In this document: in pieces, positions 32,639 through 41,374 of the stretch
Numbering within the stretch: the first letter of the stretch is position 1
How the letters are laid out: every line of letters begins with the position of its first letter
Assembly (NCBI GenBank): GCA_034932485.1
Contig: JAYFOQ010000023.1
Coordinates: forward strand, 1 to 64,000
Direction of reading: 5' to 3'
Length of the DNA stretch: 64,000 nucleotides
From: Gordonibacter sp034932485
Lineage (GTDB): Bacteria > Actinomycetota > Coriobacteriia > Coriobacteriales > Eggerthellaceae
Program-made: the position numbers and the translations under genes
Notes under the pieces: generated by a model
Database searches by the model: none
What the model saw: only the letters and a program-made list of their open reading frames with translations
Told to the model about the DNA's origin: nothing

Positions 32639-35182
32639 CTAGAACTTAATAAACCGCTCGTAGCGTTGCTCTAGCAACTTCTCAGTCGGTTCCTCACAGA
32701 GTTCAGTAAGAGTTTCAGTCACGTACGCACGCACCCGCTCGATGGCGATCTCTGGGTTTTCGTGGGCTGGCGCAGGACCTTCCGGCAACACCGCATCTAC
32801 AATGCCCATCTCGCACGCCTCGGCTGCGCTCATCTTCATAACCGCGGCTGCCTCAGGTGCACGTGTGCGATCCTTCCAAAGAATAGACGCGAAACCTTCG
32901 GGCGATAGTACCGAATATACCGCATGCTCCTGCATAGCCACCCGGTCAGCCAACGCCAATGCAAGCGCTCCACCACTACCACCTTCACCCAACAGCACAC
33001 TGATAACCGGCACACGCAAACCCGCCAAAGCGATGAGGTTATCGGCAATAGCATTACCCTGCCCGCGTTCTTCGGCCTCCATGCCACAAAACGCACCTTG
33101 GGTATCCACTAAGCACACCACCGGGCGATCAAACTTCTCAGCCTGGCGCATAAGACGCAAGGATTTACGGTATCCCTCGGGCTGAGGACAACCGAAGTTG
33201 CGACAGATTCGCTCTTTCAGATCTGCACCCTTCTCCTGGGCAATCACGGTAACCGGATGCCCTCCAATCCAGCCGAGGCCGCACACAATAGCACCGTCAT
33301 CACCAAACATGCGGTCGCCATGCAGCTCAATAAAACCATCCACGAACCCATCAATGTAAGCCTGTGCCGTCGGACGATGCGTATTGCGCGCCAGCTGGAC
33401 ACTGCGCCATGCACGGTTAGCATCAACACTCGCCGCTCCACGAGCGGGGCCCGATATCCCCTCGAGCGAGCCACCTCCTTCGGCATCAAACCCACCACTC
33501 GCCAATGCTCGTTTCAATCGCTTGGGTGAAATCGCCCGCACTCTTGTGCGCTCTAAGTGACCGGCAAGGTCGGAAATCGCTTTGCCCAAACGAGGCCTAC
33601 GTGCAGCTATCTGGGCAAACATAGGCCCTTCCGGCTCAAGCATGCCATACGTCACGGTATTGTACGTAGCGGTGTTATGCTCCAAATTTTCACAGACCGA
33701 TGCATAATCCACCAAAAGAGAACTTTCACCAGGATCGATATCAGAACACGATGTCGCAGAAACGTGAATAGCCAACAGATGCGCCAGCGTAGATCGCAAC
33801 TTCTCACGTTCAACAATGGCATCAATCAACCCGTGAGTTAATGCAAACTCTGCCGTCTGGAACCCCTCGGGTAATTCCTGCTTGATAGTGTCTTTAATAA
33901 CACGCTGCCCTGCAAACCCAATGAGAGCCCGAGGTTCAGCCAGGATAACATCGCCCTGCATGGCAAACGATGCAGTCACCCCTCCCGTCGTAGGGTCGGT
34001 AAGCACCGAAAGATAGGGAAACCCCGCCTCTGCATGACGCGCAAGAGCACACGACACCTTTGCCATCTGCATGAGTGACACCAAGCCCTCCTGCATGCGC
34101 GCTCCCCCCGAAGCGGTGAATATCACAACGGGCAAACGCTCGTCAGTTGCACGCTCAACCAACCGCGCAACCTTCTCACCTACCACCGACCCCATCGAAC
34201 CCATGAAGAACTGCGATTCCATGATGCCGATAGCGGTCCTTAATCCAGCAATCGTACCCTCGCCGGTACACACGGCCTCATCAAGGCCTGTCTTCTTACG
34301 CTGCGTCGCAAGCTTATCTTCATACCCAGGAAATCTGAGGGGGTCAGTTTCGGGCACCCCTCGATTCCACTCAACGAAGCTGCCCGTATCGAGTAGGTCG
34401 TTAATACGTTCTGCCGATGACATACGAAGGTACCCTCCGCAGGTTGGGCACACATAATGTCCCGACGCCAAACTGGCATCGTCAAACGAAAGACCACACT
34501 GCGGACAAGCGCGCCAGGTACCCTCTTCGATAGCTGGCTTATCGGTAGTGCAGAGTACCCAACCCAAAAGTGGCGAATCGTCAGAAAGCGGTCGAAACAC
34601 GCGTATACCACGCGCAGCAGCACGCGCGATAAAACTATCAACCTGCGCAAGAGGAAGCGACTCATCACAGAGTAGTACAACCGATGCCCCGCAAGATTCT
34701 GCCGCTGTTAAGACCGCGTGACTGTTACAGAACAGCGCATCGCTGTACTTTTCGCCCAAACAAACCATGCTATGCGCTACTTTCAAATGCGCATCGTAAC
34801 GACGGTCTTGTGTGTAGGCTGCGCAAACAGCAAATCCTGCATCGGCGACAGACTGCATCATACGACGAGCCGTTTTTGAACGCGCCATTACCAATGCAAC
34901 GGGCTTGGTCACACACCCCGCGACATCGTCCTTCAAAACAGGCGTATCCGTCTCCCGTCTCGCTCGTACCTCACCCATCATGTCCACATATTCAGACCCG
35001 TCGGCCGCATCAAGCGCATTGGGTGCCGTCGCCGATACTGCCGATTCTTCAAATACCCGAGAGAGACGGTAAGCAACCTCCACCGACTCTCGTGCGGGCT
35101 CGGCAGCACTAACCGTACCTTCCTGGGGAACTATGGCACCATCAAACGATAGGGTTACGTAATTTTGCTTGCGCTGCTTCAT
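32639..35182 (-). CDS. accDA: Fused acetyl-CoA carboxylase carboxyltransferase (AccD-AccA) with an extra N-terminal region
   Basis: The enzyme transfers the carboxyl group from carboxybiotin to acetyl-CoA, giving malonyl-CoA. The 847-residue protein has the AccD zinc finger (C226, C229, C245, C248), the AccD crotonase fold (about 260-500; TASGGARMQEG, TDPTTGGVTASFAMQGD), a linker, and AccA from about 590 (GFIELHGDRMFGDDGAIVCGLG, LLGEGGSGGALALALAD). Residues about 93-200 do not belong to either: PVALVMARSKTARRMMQSVADAG...AHLKVAHSMVCLG...AVLTAAESCGASVVLL resembles the N-terminal lobe of biotin carboxylase without its ATP-grasp part. AAGGAT precedes the ATG at 35182. It is the last gene of the fab operon. 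Confidence 0.93.
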   Translation of the reverse strand: MKQRKQNYVTLSFDGAIVPQEGTVSAAEPARESVEVAYRLSRVFEESAVSATAPNALDAADGSEYVDMMGEVRARRETDTPVLKDDVAGCVTKPVALVMARSKTARRMMQSVADAGFAVCAAYTQDRRYDAHLKVAHSMVCLGEKYSDALFCNSHAVLTAAESCGASVVLLCDESLPLAQVDSFIARAAARGIRVFRPLSDDSPLLGWVLCTTDKPAIEEGTWRACPQCGLSFDDASLASGHYVCPTCGGYLRMSSAERINDLLDTGSFVEWNRGVPETDPLRFPGYEDKLATQRKKTGLDEAVCTGEGTIAGLRTAIGIMESQFFMGSMGSVVGEKVARLVERATDERLPVVIFTASGGARMQEGLVSLMQMAKVSCALARHAEAGFPYLSVLTDPTTGGVTASFAMQGDVILAEPRALIGFAGQRVIKDTIKQELPEGFQTAEFALTHGLIDAIVEREKLRSTLAHLLAIHVSATSCSDIDPGESSLLVDYASVCENLEHNTATYNTVTYGMLEPEGPMFAQIAARRPRLGKAISDLAGHLERTRVRAISPKRLKRALASGGFDAEGGGSLEGISGPARGAASVDANRAWRSVQLARNTHRPTAQAYIDGFVDGFIELHGDRMFGDDGAIVCGLGWIGGHPVTVIAQEKGADLKERICRNFGCPQPEGYRKSLRLMRQAEKFDRPVVCLVDTQGAFCGMEAEERGQGNAIADNLIALAGLRVPVISVLLGEGGSGGALALALADRVAMQEHAVYSVLSPEGFASILWKDRTRAPEAAAVMKMSAAEACEMGIVDAVLPEGPAPAHENPEIAIERVRAYVTETLTELCEEPTEKLLEQRYERFIKF

Positions 35183-35192
35183 GTTAGTATCC

Positions 35193-35642
35193 TTACACTT
35201 CCGCCTTCGCCAGCACATACTTCTGTCTTGCTGTGGCGCATACCTGACCATCTACGCACGCCTCGACGTCTGCCACACAAAGACGCGGCGACGACTTCAC
35301 TATGCGAGCTTTTAGCACTACCGTATCGCCAGGGATTACCTGACGGCGAAATTTCGCATCGTCAATGCCGGTCAAAAAGCCAATTGAACCCGCAACCTCA
35401 CGTTCAACCAAAATACAAAATGAGGCTGCCTGCGCCAATGCTTCCATGAGAATAACGCCCGGCAGCACTGGATGCCCGGGAAAATGACCCGCAAATAATG
35501 GTAGAGCCACGTCTACCTCTAATTCCGCCTCAACACTCACACCTGGCTCGCATGTAATCACGCGACTCACCCACACAAACGGATCGCGATGCGGCAACAC
35601 AGCCTCGACAATTTCTTTCCCGCAAGGATACGTGATCTCCAT
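35193..35642 (-). CDS. fabZ: 3-hydroxyacyl-ACP dehydratase FabZ
   Basis: FabZ dehydrates 3-hydroxyacyl-ACP in the elongation cycle. The 149-residue hot-dog-fold protein has LPHRDPFVWVSRV near the N-terminus and the active-site helix GHFPGHPVLPGVILMEALAQAASF, with the catalytic histidine and glutamate. FRRQVIPGDTV follows, as in the family. It lies between fabF and accDA. In the usual Firmicutes order accB would precede it and accC would follow it; neither is here. Confidence 0.95.
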   Translation of the reverse strand: MEITYPCGKEIVEAVLPHRDPFVWVSRVITCEPGVSVEAELEVDVALPLFAGHFPGHPVLPGVILMEALAQAASFCILVEREVAGSIGFLTGIDDAKFRRQVIPGDTVVLKARIVKSSPRLCVADVEACVDGQVCATARQKYVLAKAEV

Positions 35643-35677
35643 GTAGCTTCCTTCTCCTCTCGGTATTTGCAGGACAA

Positions 35678-36967
35678 CTACGCGCGATAAGGCGAAATTG
35701 CCAAAGACGCATTATGACCACCAAACCCAAGCGAGTTCGACAAGGCTACCTTCTGTGGATAATTCATCTTCGCCTCCACCACTACATTCACCGGACAGGC
35801 AGGATCGGGCACAGAAAAGCCCGTGGTGGGTGGCACACAATCGCCTGCCACCGACAATGCAGTAACAATAGCTTCAATGGCCCCCGCAGCACCCAAGGTA
35901 TGACCCGTCGTACCCTTTACAGACATAACCGGCACCGCACGGCCAGTTTCCTCTCCACAAAGCGAGAAGAGAGCGTTTGCTTCAGTCGGATCATTCACCG
36001 GCGTGCCAGTACCATGTGCATTCAAGTGCCCCAAATCGCTAGGAGCAAACCCTCCCTCATCAAGAGCTTGACGCATAGCGCGTACGATACCTTCACCACT
36101 AGGCTCAGGGGCTGTCATATGATACGCATCGCCCGTAGAGCCAAAACCGGTAATTTCAGCCAACACAGTTGCCCCACGTGAGAGCGCATGTTCAAGCGAC
36201 TCTACCACCACCGCGCCAGCACCCTCACCAGCCACAAACCCCGTACGGCGTGCATCGAACGGCAACGACCCCTGTGTTGGGTCTTCCGCCTTCGAGAGTG
36301 TGCCTAAGTTGTTGAACCCGGCGATGCAGATAGGAGAAACCGATTCTTCGGTTCCACCCGCCAACGCGGCATCAATATAGCCGTGACGAATATCGCGCAC
36401 AGCCGCACCAATACAGTGCGCGCCCGTGGCACATGCCGTCACGACGTTCAGACATTCGCCGCGCAATCCATAGCGAATAGCCAGATTACCCGCAGCAATA
36501 TTGCCAATCATGGTAGGAATAAAGAGGGGGTTTACGCGCTTAGGACCCTTTTCAGAAAGCGTGCTAAAACCACTTTGCAACTCGTCGATACCACCGATGC
36601 CCGTACCGAACACGCAGGCAATGCGGGTAGTATCCTCAGTGTCTAGGTCAAGGCCCGACTGAGCTAGTGCCTCATCAGATGCTACTATGGCGTACTGCAC
36701 GAAACGCTCGAAACGACGTGCCTCCTTTTTTGAAAGACCATGCTCGGTTGCATCGAACCCGCGCACTTCTCCCGCAATGCTCACGTCATATTCCGATACG
36801 TCAAAGCGCTCGATGGGGCCAAGACAGCAGCGACGCTCCATAACAGCACTCCACAGCGCCTCAACACCGACACCCGCCGGAGTGATAGCTCCCATGCCCG
36901 TAATAACCACACGATGGGTGCCGTCCGGACGACGCGTTGCTTGCTTGTTTGCTACATTTTCACTCAT
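35678..36967 (-). CDS. fabF: 3-oxoacyl-ACP synthase II
   Basis: FabF condenses malonyl-ACP with the growing acyl-ACP. The 429-residue product has the nucleophile in VVTACATGAHCIG (C179), the two histidines in HLNAHGTGTPVNDPTE and KGTTGHTLGAAGAIEA, and the C-terminal SNSLGFGGHNASL loop. About 17 residues precede the conserved HRVVITGMG start. It overlaps fabG by four bases as ATGA. No fabH lies in this window, so initiation must be coded elsewhere or done otherwise. Confidence 0.96.
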   Translation of the reverse strand: MSENVANKQATRRPDGTHRVVITGMGAITPAGVGVEALWSAVMERRCCLGPIERFDVSEYDVSIAGEVRGFDATEHGLSKKEARRFERFVQYAIVASDEALAQSGLDLDTEDTTRIACVFGTGIGGIDELQSGFSTLSEKGPKRVNPLFIPTMIGNIAAGNLAIRYGLRGECLNVVTACATGAHCIGAAVRDIRHGYIDAALAGGTEESVSPICIAGFNNLGTLSKAEDPTQGSLPFDARRTGFVAGEGAGAVVVESLEHALSRGATVLAEITGFGSTGDAYHMTAPEPSGEGIVRAMRQALDEGGFAPSDLGHLNAHGTGTPVNDPTEANALFSLCGEETGRAVPVMSVKGTTGHTLGAAGAIEAIVTALSVAGDCVPPTTGFSVPDPACPVNVVVEAKMNYPQKVALSNSLGFGGHNASLAISPYRA

Positions 36968-37728
36968 AACGACATACCTCCGTCGACACCAATAACCTGT
37001 CCGGTAATGTACCCTGCTTTTTCACTTGCCAAAAAGCACACGAGAGCCGCCACGTCCTCGGGATTACCCAATCGCTTCATAGCGATACGCTCACTAATAG
37101 CAAGTTGTTGTTTTTCAGAAAGCGCATCAGTCATATCAGTTGAAATAAAACCAGGGGCCACCGCGTTAGCTGTAACGTTGCGCGCAGCCAGTTCGCGTGA
37201 AATCGCTTTTGTGAGGCCAATCACGCCAGCCTTCGATGCTGCATAGTTCGTCTGCCCAGCATTGCCGCAAACGCCCACAATACTGCTCATGTTCACAATG
37301 CGACCATAACGCTGTTTGCACATACGTTGTGCTGCGGCTTTGCAACAATTAAACGTACCTTTAAGGTTCACGTCAATCACCGCATCGAAGTCTTCTTCCT
37401 TCATGCGAGCCAACAGGCCATCACGTGTGATGCCGGCATTATTCACAAGCACATCTACGCTGCCAAACTCTTGATAGACGGTATCGATCAACAGCTGCGC
37501 CTGATCAGGTTCGGCTACATTGGCAGCTATCGCAATAGCTTTTACCCCGCAGTCTGCTTCAATCAGACGAACAAGTTCTAAAGCCGATGCAAGGCTCTGT
37601 TCACTCGAGCAGTTCACGCATACATCGAAACCAGCACGCGCTAATTCCAAAACCACCGCGCGACCAATTCCACGATTGGAACCCGTGACGATAGCTGAGC
37701 GCCGCAGCTGTTGGGTATCGTTGATCAT
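36964..37728 (-). CDS. fabG: 3-oxoacyl-ACP reductase FabG
   Basis: FabG reduces 3-oxoacyl-ACP with NADPH. The 254-residue short-chain dehydrogenase has the cofactor loop TGSNRGIGRAVVLELARAG, NNAGITRDGLLARM, and the catalytic serine, tyrosine and lysine in NMSSIVGVCGNAGQTNYAASKAG. It ends with the tetramer segment GYITGQVIGVDGGMSL. I use the ATG at 37728 because AGGAG lies nine bases before it; an ATG eight codons upstream is weaker. It is coupled to fabF by a four-base overlap. A gap of about 100 bases separates it from fabD. Confidence 0.96.
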   Translation of the reverse strand: MINDTQQLRRSAIVTGSNRGIGRAVVLELARAGFDVCVNCSSEQSLASALELVRLIEADCGVKAIAIAANVAEPDQAQLLIDTVYQEFGSVDVLVNNAGITRDGLLARMKEEDFDAVIDVNLKGTFNCCKAAAQRMCKQRYGRIVNMSSIVGVCGNAGQTNYAASKAGVIGLTKAISRELAARNVTANAVAPGFISTDMTDALSEKQQLAISERIAMKRLGNPEDVAALVCFLASEKAGYITGQVIGVDGGMSL

Positions 37729-37830
37729 AAATTCAAAACTCCTGTTCGTCATTCGGACCTGAGATCAAGCACTCACAAGGGAAACGCTCGATCTGATATC
37801 TGAAAGCCCTGCCCGCCGCCAACCCCTCGG

Positions 37831-38796
37831 TCAGCCACACATCTGTTGATCACAAGCAGCTACAAACACCTCAAAGCTCGCGCGATCTTGGACACAAGTC
37901 CTCTCGGCACTCTTGTCGATGCGCTTCACCAAATTTGCAAGCACGCCACCAAAACCCACCTCAGCAAACAAATGCGCACCGGCCCTACTGAGTGCTGCAA
38001 CACTCTGATCAAACCGCACGGGACTGGTCAGGTGGCGCACAAGATGCTCGCGTGCCTCGGCAGCACCAAGCGGGAAAGCGTCCACGTTACAAATGAGGGG
38101 AATGCGCGGCTCGGAAAACACAACACCCTCCAAGTAACGCGCCAGCTCTGCAGCAGCTTCAACCATCAGGGGGCTATGAAACGCACCCGACGTAGCCAAA
38201 CGTGCACAACGTTTACCGCTAGCAGACCAGGCCTCCTCAGCGCGCGTCACCGCACCTACCGAACCAGCAATAACAATCTGCCCCGGGCAGTTGTAATTCG
38301 CCGCCACCAACACTTCATTCTGCGCGCACTCATCACAAAGTGCCTGCACGCTATCTTCGTCGGCTTTCAGCAGGGCGCTCATAGCACCCGGGTGCGCCGC
38401 AGCCGCTTCAGCCATCAAGCTAGAACGCACCTTAACCAACTCAAATGTGTCTTCGTCGGACAACATACCCGCAACCGGAAGTGCGCTCGTCTGACCCAAA
38501 GAAAAACCCAGCACCGCAGCTGGCTGAACACCCCGTGCGCCAAGCGCGTGAGCAATGCCTACCGACAGCGCGCAAAGCGCAGGCTGTGCGAATCGGGTAT
38601 CATTCAATTTCTCAGGTTCGGCATTCTGTATAAGATCAGCCACATTGAATGCGAACACCTCCGAGGCACAGGATAAAGTGGCCGCCACCTCGGGTATATC
38701 CAGAAGATCGACACCCATGCCGGGCTTCTGCGACCCCTGTCCCGAAAAAAGGAACACGGGAGAATCGGGGGCGATCGGGGGAATAAGATCGGTCAT
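37831..38796 (-). CDS. fabD: Malonyl-CoA:ACP transacylase FabD
   Basis: FabD loads malonyl groups onto ACP. The 321-residue product has the oxyanion-side FLFSGQGSQKPGMG near the N-terminus, the nucleophile serine at about 99 in LGFSLGQTSAL, the arginine region and SGAFHSPLMVEAAAEL with the catalytic histidine. The usual GHSLGE signature reads GFSLGQ here. The GXSXG serine is kept, and related GLSLGE forms occur in clostridia, so activity is expected. It lies between fabK (11 bases) and fabG. Confidence 0.94.
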   Translation of the reverse strand: MTDLIPPIAPDSPVFLFSGQGSQKPGMGVDLLDIPEVAATLSCASEVFAFNVADLIQNAEPEKLNDTRFAQPALCALSVGIAHALGARGVQPAAVLGFSLGQTSALPVAGMLSDEDTFELVKVRSSLMAEAAAAHPGAMSALLKADEDSVQALCDECAQNEVLVAANYNCPGQIVIAGSVGAVTRAEEAWSASGKRCARLATSGAFHSPLMVEAAAELARYLEGVVFSEPRIPLICNVDAFPLGAAEAREHLVRHLTSPVRFDQSVAALSRAGAHLFAEVGFGGVLANLVKRIDKSAERTCVQDRASFEVFVAACDQQMCG

Positions 38797-38807
38797 AGAT
38801 ATCTCCC

Positions 38808-39797
38808 TTACTGTGCTACCGAAACGACACCGGCGCGCTCACGACGAGCATTACTATTAGCAAGTGCACCTAAGTCACATGCTCCCAATGCCTCAGCCTC
38901 CGACGCAAGTTCAGACACCACGCAAGCTGCTGTTTTCCGTTCACGCACCAACGCAGCAGACTGCCCCGCCATCATCGTGCCGTTATCTACATCCCCATCA
39001 ATAGCGCGCGCAAGAGATCCTACATACAAAGCCTCCAACTCTTCGCCGTTGGCCGCAAGATCATCTTCCAGTTTGCGAGCTTTGCGCGAGAACGCATTCT
39101 TTAAGCAGCGCACAGGATGCCCACTGCCACGTCCGGTAACAATGGTGTCAGAGTCCTTCGCTTTAATAACCTTATCTTTGTAGGCATCAGCAATAGTACA
39201 CTCGTCCACAGTAAGAAAACGAGTACCTATCTGCACGCCTTCTGCGCCCAACGCAAACGCAGCCACAATACCGCGTCCATCCGCAATACCACCGGCAGCA
39301 ATTACCGGAATAGACACAGCGTCGCACACAGCAGGAATTAAGGCCATGGTCGTCAGTTCGCCCACATGGCCGCCAGCTTCGGTACCCTCAGCCACCACCG
39401 CATCGGCGCCTAAGCGCTCCATACGAGCAGCTAATGCACTTGAAGCAACCACTGGTACAACCTTAATGCCAGCATCTTTCCATATCTGCATATAGTTGGC
39501 AGGACTACCAGCACCGGTGGTAATCACATCTACTTTCAGTTTTGTCAATAGCTCAGCAACCGCACCGGCATTCGGGTCCATAAGCATGACGTTCGCGCCG
39601 ATAGGCTTAGAAGTTATCAAGCGAGCCAGGCGTACCTGTTCCTCTATCCATGCAAGAGGGGCACCACCACACGCAATAATACCCAAGCCGCCCGCCTCGC
39701 TTACCGCGCCTGCCAAGCTGGCATTCGCAATGCGCGCCATGGCACCCTGAATGATAGGTATTTCAATGCCCAAAAGTTCCGTAACTCGCGTGTTCAT
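38808..39797 (-). CDS. fabK: FMN-dependent enoyl-ACP reductase FabK
   Basis: FabK completes each elongation round by reducing trans-2-enoyl-ACP with NAD(P)H and FMN. It replaces FabI in many Firmicutes and is insensitive to triclosan. The 329-residue TIM-barrel protein has TELLGIEIPIIQGAMARIANASLAGAVSEAGGLGIIACGG at its start, DAVVAEGTEAGGHVG with the catalytic histidine, IPVIAAGGIADGRGIVAAFALGAEGVQIGTRFL, and a phosphate-binding end. It is the only enoyl reductase gene in the window. It is the second gene of the operon, about 180 bases after acpP. Confidence 0.95.
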   Translation of the reverse strand: MNTRVTELLGIEIPIIQGAMARIANASLAGAVSEAGGLGIIACGGAPLAWIEEQVRLARLITSKPIGANVMLMDPNAGAVAELLTKLKVDVITTGAGSPANYMQIWKDAGIKVVPVVASSALAARMERLGADAVVAEGTEAGGHVGELTTMALIPAVCDAVSIPVIAAGGIADGRGIVAAFALGAEGVQIGTRFLTVDECTIADAYKDKVIKAKDSDTIVTGRGSGHPVRCLKNAFSRKARKLEDDLAANGEELEALYVGSLARAIDGDVDNGTMMAGQSAALVRERKTAACVVSELASEAEALGACDLGALANSNARRERAGVVSVAQ

Positions 39798-39943
39798 GCC
39801 TCTGCCTTCTCTTCCTTACCTCAACTATCGCCACACCCTAGCCGTGCGTGATCAACATTGCGTAAGCCTTTAGCAACGATCGCACACACTGCCGGTACGT
39901 AACTGGTCGCTCACGATCGTGCGACTTCCGCCCTGCTCGTGCA

Positions 39944-39965
39944 ACGGGCTCCTAGAGGAGCCCGT
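39944..39965 (-). terminator. Strong hairpin between acpP and fabK
   Basis: ACGGGCTCCT and AGGAGCCCGT form a perfect stem around AG, ten bases after the acpP stop on the minus strand. There is no T tract. It may let some transcripts end after acpP, giving more ACP message than fabK-accDA message, or it may protect the acpP transcript. Confidence 0.55.
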
Positions 39966-39974
39966 CGATATAAG

Positions 39975-40196
39975 CTATTTCAGCGAATCAATATGTGCAA
40001 CAAGCTGACCAATAGTCTCGATACCCTCAGGCTCGCCAAACTCGATATCGCACTTTTCCTCTAAATCGCAGATCAGTTCAACCATGTCAAGCGAGTCAAC
40101 ACCCAGCGATTCCAGCGTGGCATCCTCGGCAATCTTGTCGCCCTCAAGATCTAAGTTCTCAACTAGAACGTCTTTCACCATATCGATGGTAGCCAT
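39975..40196 (-). CDS. acpP: Acyl carrier protein
   Basis: ACP carries the growing chain on a phosphopantetheine arm. The 73-residue acidic protein has the attachment serine at about residue 35 in LGVDSLDMVELI, preceded by LESLG, and the usual four-helix layout. GAGGAGG gives a strong ribosome site. It is the first gene of the fab operon, with a FabT-like box about 60-77 bases upstream and a strong hairpin after it. Confidence 0.96.
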   Translation of the reverse strand: MATIDMVKDVLVENLDLEGDKIAEDATLESLGVDSLDMVELICDLEEKCDIEFGEPEGIETIGQLVAHIDSLK

Positions 40197-40254
40197 AGCG
40201 TGATCCTCCTCGTTTGCACCGCCTGCAGCGGCTCTTTTATTTCTGCATAAAAAA

Positions 40255-40273
40255 TAGTTTGATTATCAAAGTA
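40255..40273. promoter_or_regulatory. FabT-like operator upstream of acpP
   Basis: TAGTTTGATTATCAAAGTA contains perfect arms TTTGAT and ATCAAA around one T. It matches the streptococcal/lactococcal FabT box. On the minus strand TTGTTT and TAATCA, spaced by 17 bases, could be the -35 and -10, with the box over the -10. A near-identical box lies before the regulator gene. Confidence 0.75.
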
Positions 40274-40691
40274 TTTTTGCAAAAACAATAGTATGAGGAT
40301 AAGAAATCGAATGCAAGGCTCTCCATGATTTCTGCGCGGGGAATACGCCACCATACCTAAGCACGCACTCTGATGCAGCTAAAAATTCATTTCCAAAAAG
40401 CATTTATCAAAAAACGATTCACTCTTACACCCTTACGCACTTATACCCTTGCGCTTTTTAATCGCCATCATTTCACTGCATAAAAATAAGAACAAATGTT
40501 TCACGTGAAACATCAAGGATTAAAATTAAGAGGAAAGCTAAAAGGAACACTAAATCGTTCGCCCAAAAGACGATTAAAAAACGAATAACGTAAAAGATAA
40601 CAAAAAGCGATCGACATATAGCATTTTATAACGCTAGAAAAAGGAAACGGATACAGGAAAAAGTGCGGCAACCTTAAAAAGCGCAGTAACC
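40274..40691. other. Gene-free region between acpP and the MarR/FabT-like gene
   Basis: About 420 A+T-rich bases hold no coding frame with codon-like content. The right half carries a perfect parS site (40496-40513). No other structure stood out. Confidence 0.6.
40496..40513. promoter_or_regulatory. parS: parS centromere-like site
   Basis: ATGTTTCACGTGAAACAT is an 18-base perfect palindrome that contains the 16-base bacterial parS consensus TGTTTCACGTGAAACA without a mismatch. ParB binds such sites and spreads to organise the origin region for segregation. It is intergenic. No parA or parB gene is in the window. Confidence 0.9.
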
Positions 40692-41276
40692 TTATTCCTG
40701 CGCGTCAAAAAATGCTTTCACTTTAGCAAGTGCCTCAGCAAACACTCGCTCTTCTTCCCCACTCAAACCCGCAAGCGCCTCGTCAATCATCTGATGATGA
40801 AATAAATTATGAGCTCGCAGCACTTGCCGGCCTTTCTTGGTTAGCGAGACTAACACCTTACGGCGATCGTCTTCAGAGCGCGTTCGCTCTATAAACCCTT
40901 TTTCAACCAGCTTGGTCACCGCTGTGGTAAGTGTAGCCAGCGTCACATTCAGGCGCGCAGCCACCACGTTCATAGGATTGCACTCATGCAATCCTACCGC
41001 CACAATCGTATGAACCTCAGTAATGGTGAGACCATGTGTGAGGCGGTTGTCGAGCGAGCGTTCCTCAATCCGCAAGATTGAGTTGAATGTACCGGACAGC
41101 AGGTCATCAAGCTGCAGACGCCGCTGCAGCACCGTGTCATCGTCAGATACATTCTCTAATGTTATCGCATGAGAAGTCGGCCCACTACATACAAGACTGT
41201 CTTCAATCCGAACATTACAAGAACCCTCCACTACATCAAAGATTCCTGCTCGGCCATGCCGTACGTGCGTGTCCAT
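40692..41276 (-). CDS. MarR-family regulator, probably FabT-like
   Basis: The 194-residue protein has a MarR winged helix: GLTITEVHTIVAVGLHECNPMNVVAARLNVTLATLTTAVTKLVEKGFIERTRSEDDRRKVLVSLTKKGRQVL. FabT represses fab genes when bound to long-chain acyl-ACP. That role is inferred from the FabT-type boxes before this gene and before acpP, and from its place upstream of the fab genes. About 45 N-terminal residues (HVRHGRAGIFDVVEG...) are extra compared with typical FabT and have no recognised domain. GGAGG precedes the ATG at 41276. Confidence 0.88.
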   Translation of the reverse strand: MDTHVRHGRAGIFDVVEGSCNVRIEDSLVCSGPTSHAITLENVSDDDTVLQRRLQLDDLLSGTFNSILRIEERSLDNRLTHGLTITEVHTIVAVGLHECNPMNVVAARLNVTLATLTTAVTKLVEKGFIERTRSEDDRRKVLVSLTKKGRQVLRAHNLFHHQMIDEALAGLSGEEERVFAEALAKVKAFFDAQE

Positions 41277-41355
41277 TTCCACCCTCCTCACTCTCGCTCG
41301 TTATACTATTTTTTACTTCATCTTTTCGCTTCATTTTTTCGCATCATACCGCATA

Positions 41356-41374
41356 TAGTTAGATTATCAAAGTA
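41356..41374. promoter_or_regulatory. FabT-like operator upstream of the MarR gene
   Basis: TAGTTAGATTATCAAAGTA differs from the acpP box at one base. On the minus strand TTGATA (inside the box) and TATGAT are 16 bases apart, a good -35/-10 pair, so autoregulation is likely. It overlaps the 3' end of the membrane-protein gene that precedes the regulator. Confidence 0.7.

Noticed and set aside
32639..35182. accD and accA joined by a sequencing error
   Set aside because: The frame is open throughout with a long linker between the domains, and fused AccD-AccA proteins are known in related bacteria.
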